From the NCBI GenBank assembly GCA_041946755.1, contig JBHGBB010000210.1:1-6427 (forward strand): DNA of 6,427 nt. The letters run 5' to 3'. Both the position numbers and the translations under genes were made by a program. Source of the DNA: JBHGBB01 sp041946755. Lineage in GTDB: Bacteria > UBP4 > UBA4092 > JAOAEQ01. This document shows positions 6,287 through 6,427 of the stretch, piece after piece; the stretch's first letter is position 1; the number at the start of each line of letters is the position of its first letter. The notes under the pieces are model-generated. The model did not search any database. It worked only from the letters and a program-made list of their open reading frames with translations, and was not told the origin of the DNA.

Positions 6287-6313
6287 ATCAGATTTGCAGG
6301 CTTCCAATCTGAT
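6287..6313. repeat. 27-base palindrome, copy 1
   Basis: The arms ATCAGATT and AATCTGAT pair perfectly over 8 bp. Inner pairs continue with two mismatches around a GGC loop. The element is 23/27 identical to the copy at 6397-6423, which lies 110 bases to the right. Confidence 0.7.
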
Positions 6314-6345
6314 TCGGTATATAGTTCAAATTTGATACTGATTAA

Positions 6346-6388
6346 GGAGGAGACCTAGTGTGCCTTCGACCCACACTAGGTCCTCTCC
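6346..6388. other. GC-rich hairpin with an 11-bp perfect stem
   Basis: GACCTAGTGTG (6352-6362) pairs with CACACTAGGTC (6372-6382) around the 9-base loop CCTTCGACC. After one A/C mismatch the stem extends by five more pairs, one of them G/T, to GGAGG at 6346-6350. No T-run follows, so it is not a simple terminator. It sits exactly between the two copies of the 27-base palindrome. Confidence 0.75.
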
Positions 6389-6393
6389 GGTAT

Positions 6394-6426
6394 AAAATCA
6401 GTTTGGCAGGCTGCCAATTTGATTTT
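6394..6426. terminator. Palindrome copy 2, possible bidirectional terminator
   Basis: The 27-base palindrome at 6397-6423 is extended by AAA on the left and TTT on the right. Inner pairs TTGGCA/TGCCAA surround a GGC loop, with one G/T and one T/T in the stem. A T-run follows on the plus strand and an equivalent A-run precedes it, so it could stop transcription in both directions. The window ends at once afterwards, so the gene it would serve is not visible. It may instead be simply a REP-like repeat. Confidence 0.45.
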
Positions 6427-6427
6427 T

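Noticed and set aside
6315..6345. Possible tRNA T-loop (GTTCAAATT) in the gene-free region
   Set aside because: No matching acceptor stem, anticodon arm or invariant D-loop bases can be placed around it.

Overview
The window looks like a chromosomal segment of an uncultivated bacterium of moderate G+C. The protein families and the intergenic heptamer repeats (AAATCCC and TTTGAGC type) resemble genome bins of deep-branching candidate phyla. That is an impression from memory; no marker gene here fixes the taxon. All seven supported genes are read from the minus strand, so the biological order runs from right to left.

Right end (6049-6427): about 380 bases with no convincing gene but much small dyad structure. 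Two copies of a 27-base palindrome (23/27 identical) flank a third, unrelated GC-rich hairpin, and weaker hairpins lie to their left. A good sigma-70 type promoter follows, facing leftwards.

Centre right (4812-6048): a two-gene unit. The first gene encodes an AbrB/VapB-type antitoxin-like DNA-binding protein. Instead of a PIN toxin, the next gene, 7 bases downstream, encodes an exported protein of unknown role. That protein has a beta-rich N-terminal half and a C-terminal helical domain resembling FIMAH domains. Its ribosome binding site overlaps the end of the antitoxin gene.

Left two thirds (1-4572): a five-gene cluster. In transcription order it encodes a small two-helix membrane protein with a soluble C-terminal domain, a 132-residue soluble conserved protein, a GlmL/MutL-type ASKHA-fold ATPase, a 376-residue protein with biotinyl-like and KOW domains, and a signal-peptide/one-helix membrane protein of the type I remember as DUF6754, which runs off the left edge. 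No cobalamin mutase subunit (GlmS, GlmE) is present, so the ATPase is probably not a standard glutamate mutase accessory protein. I infer that the five proteins act together as an undescribed membrane-associated system. Two junctions in this cluster carry imperfect 7-bp tandem repeats, and one of these arrays has become the coding sequence for the C-terminal tail of the 132-residue protein.
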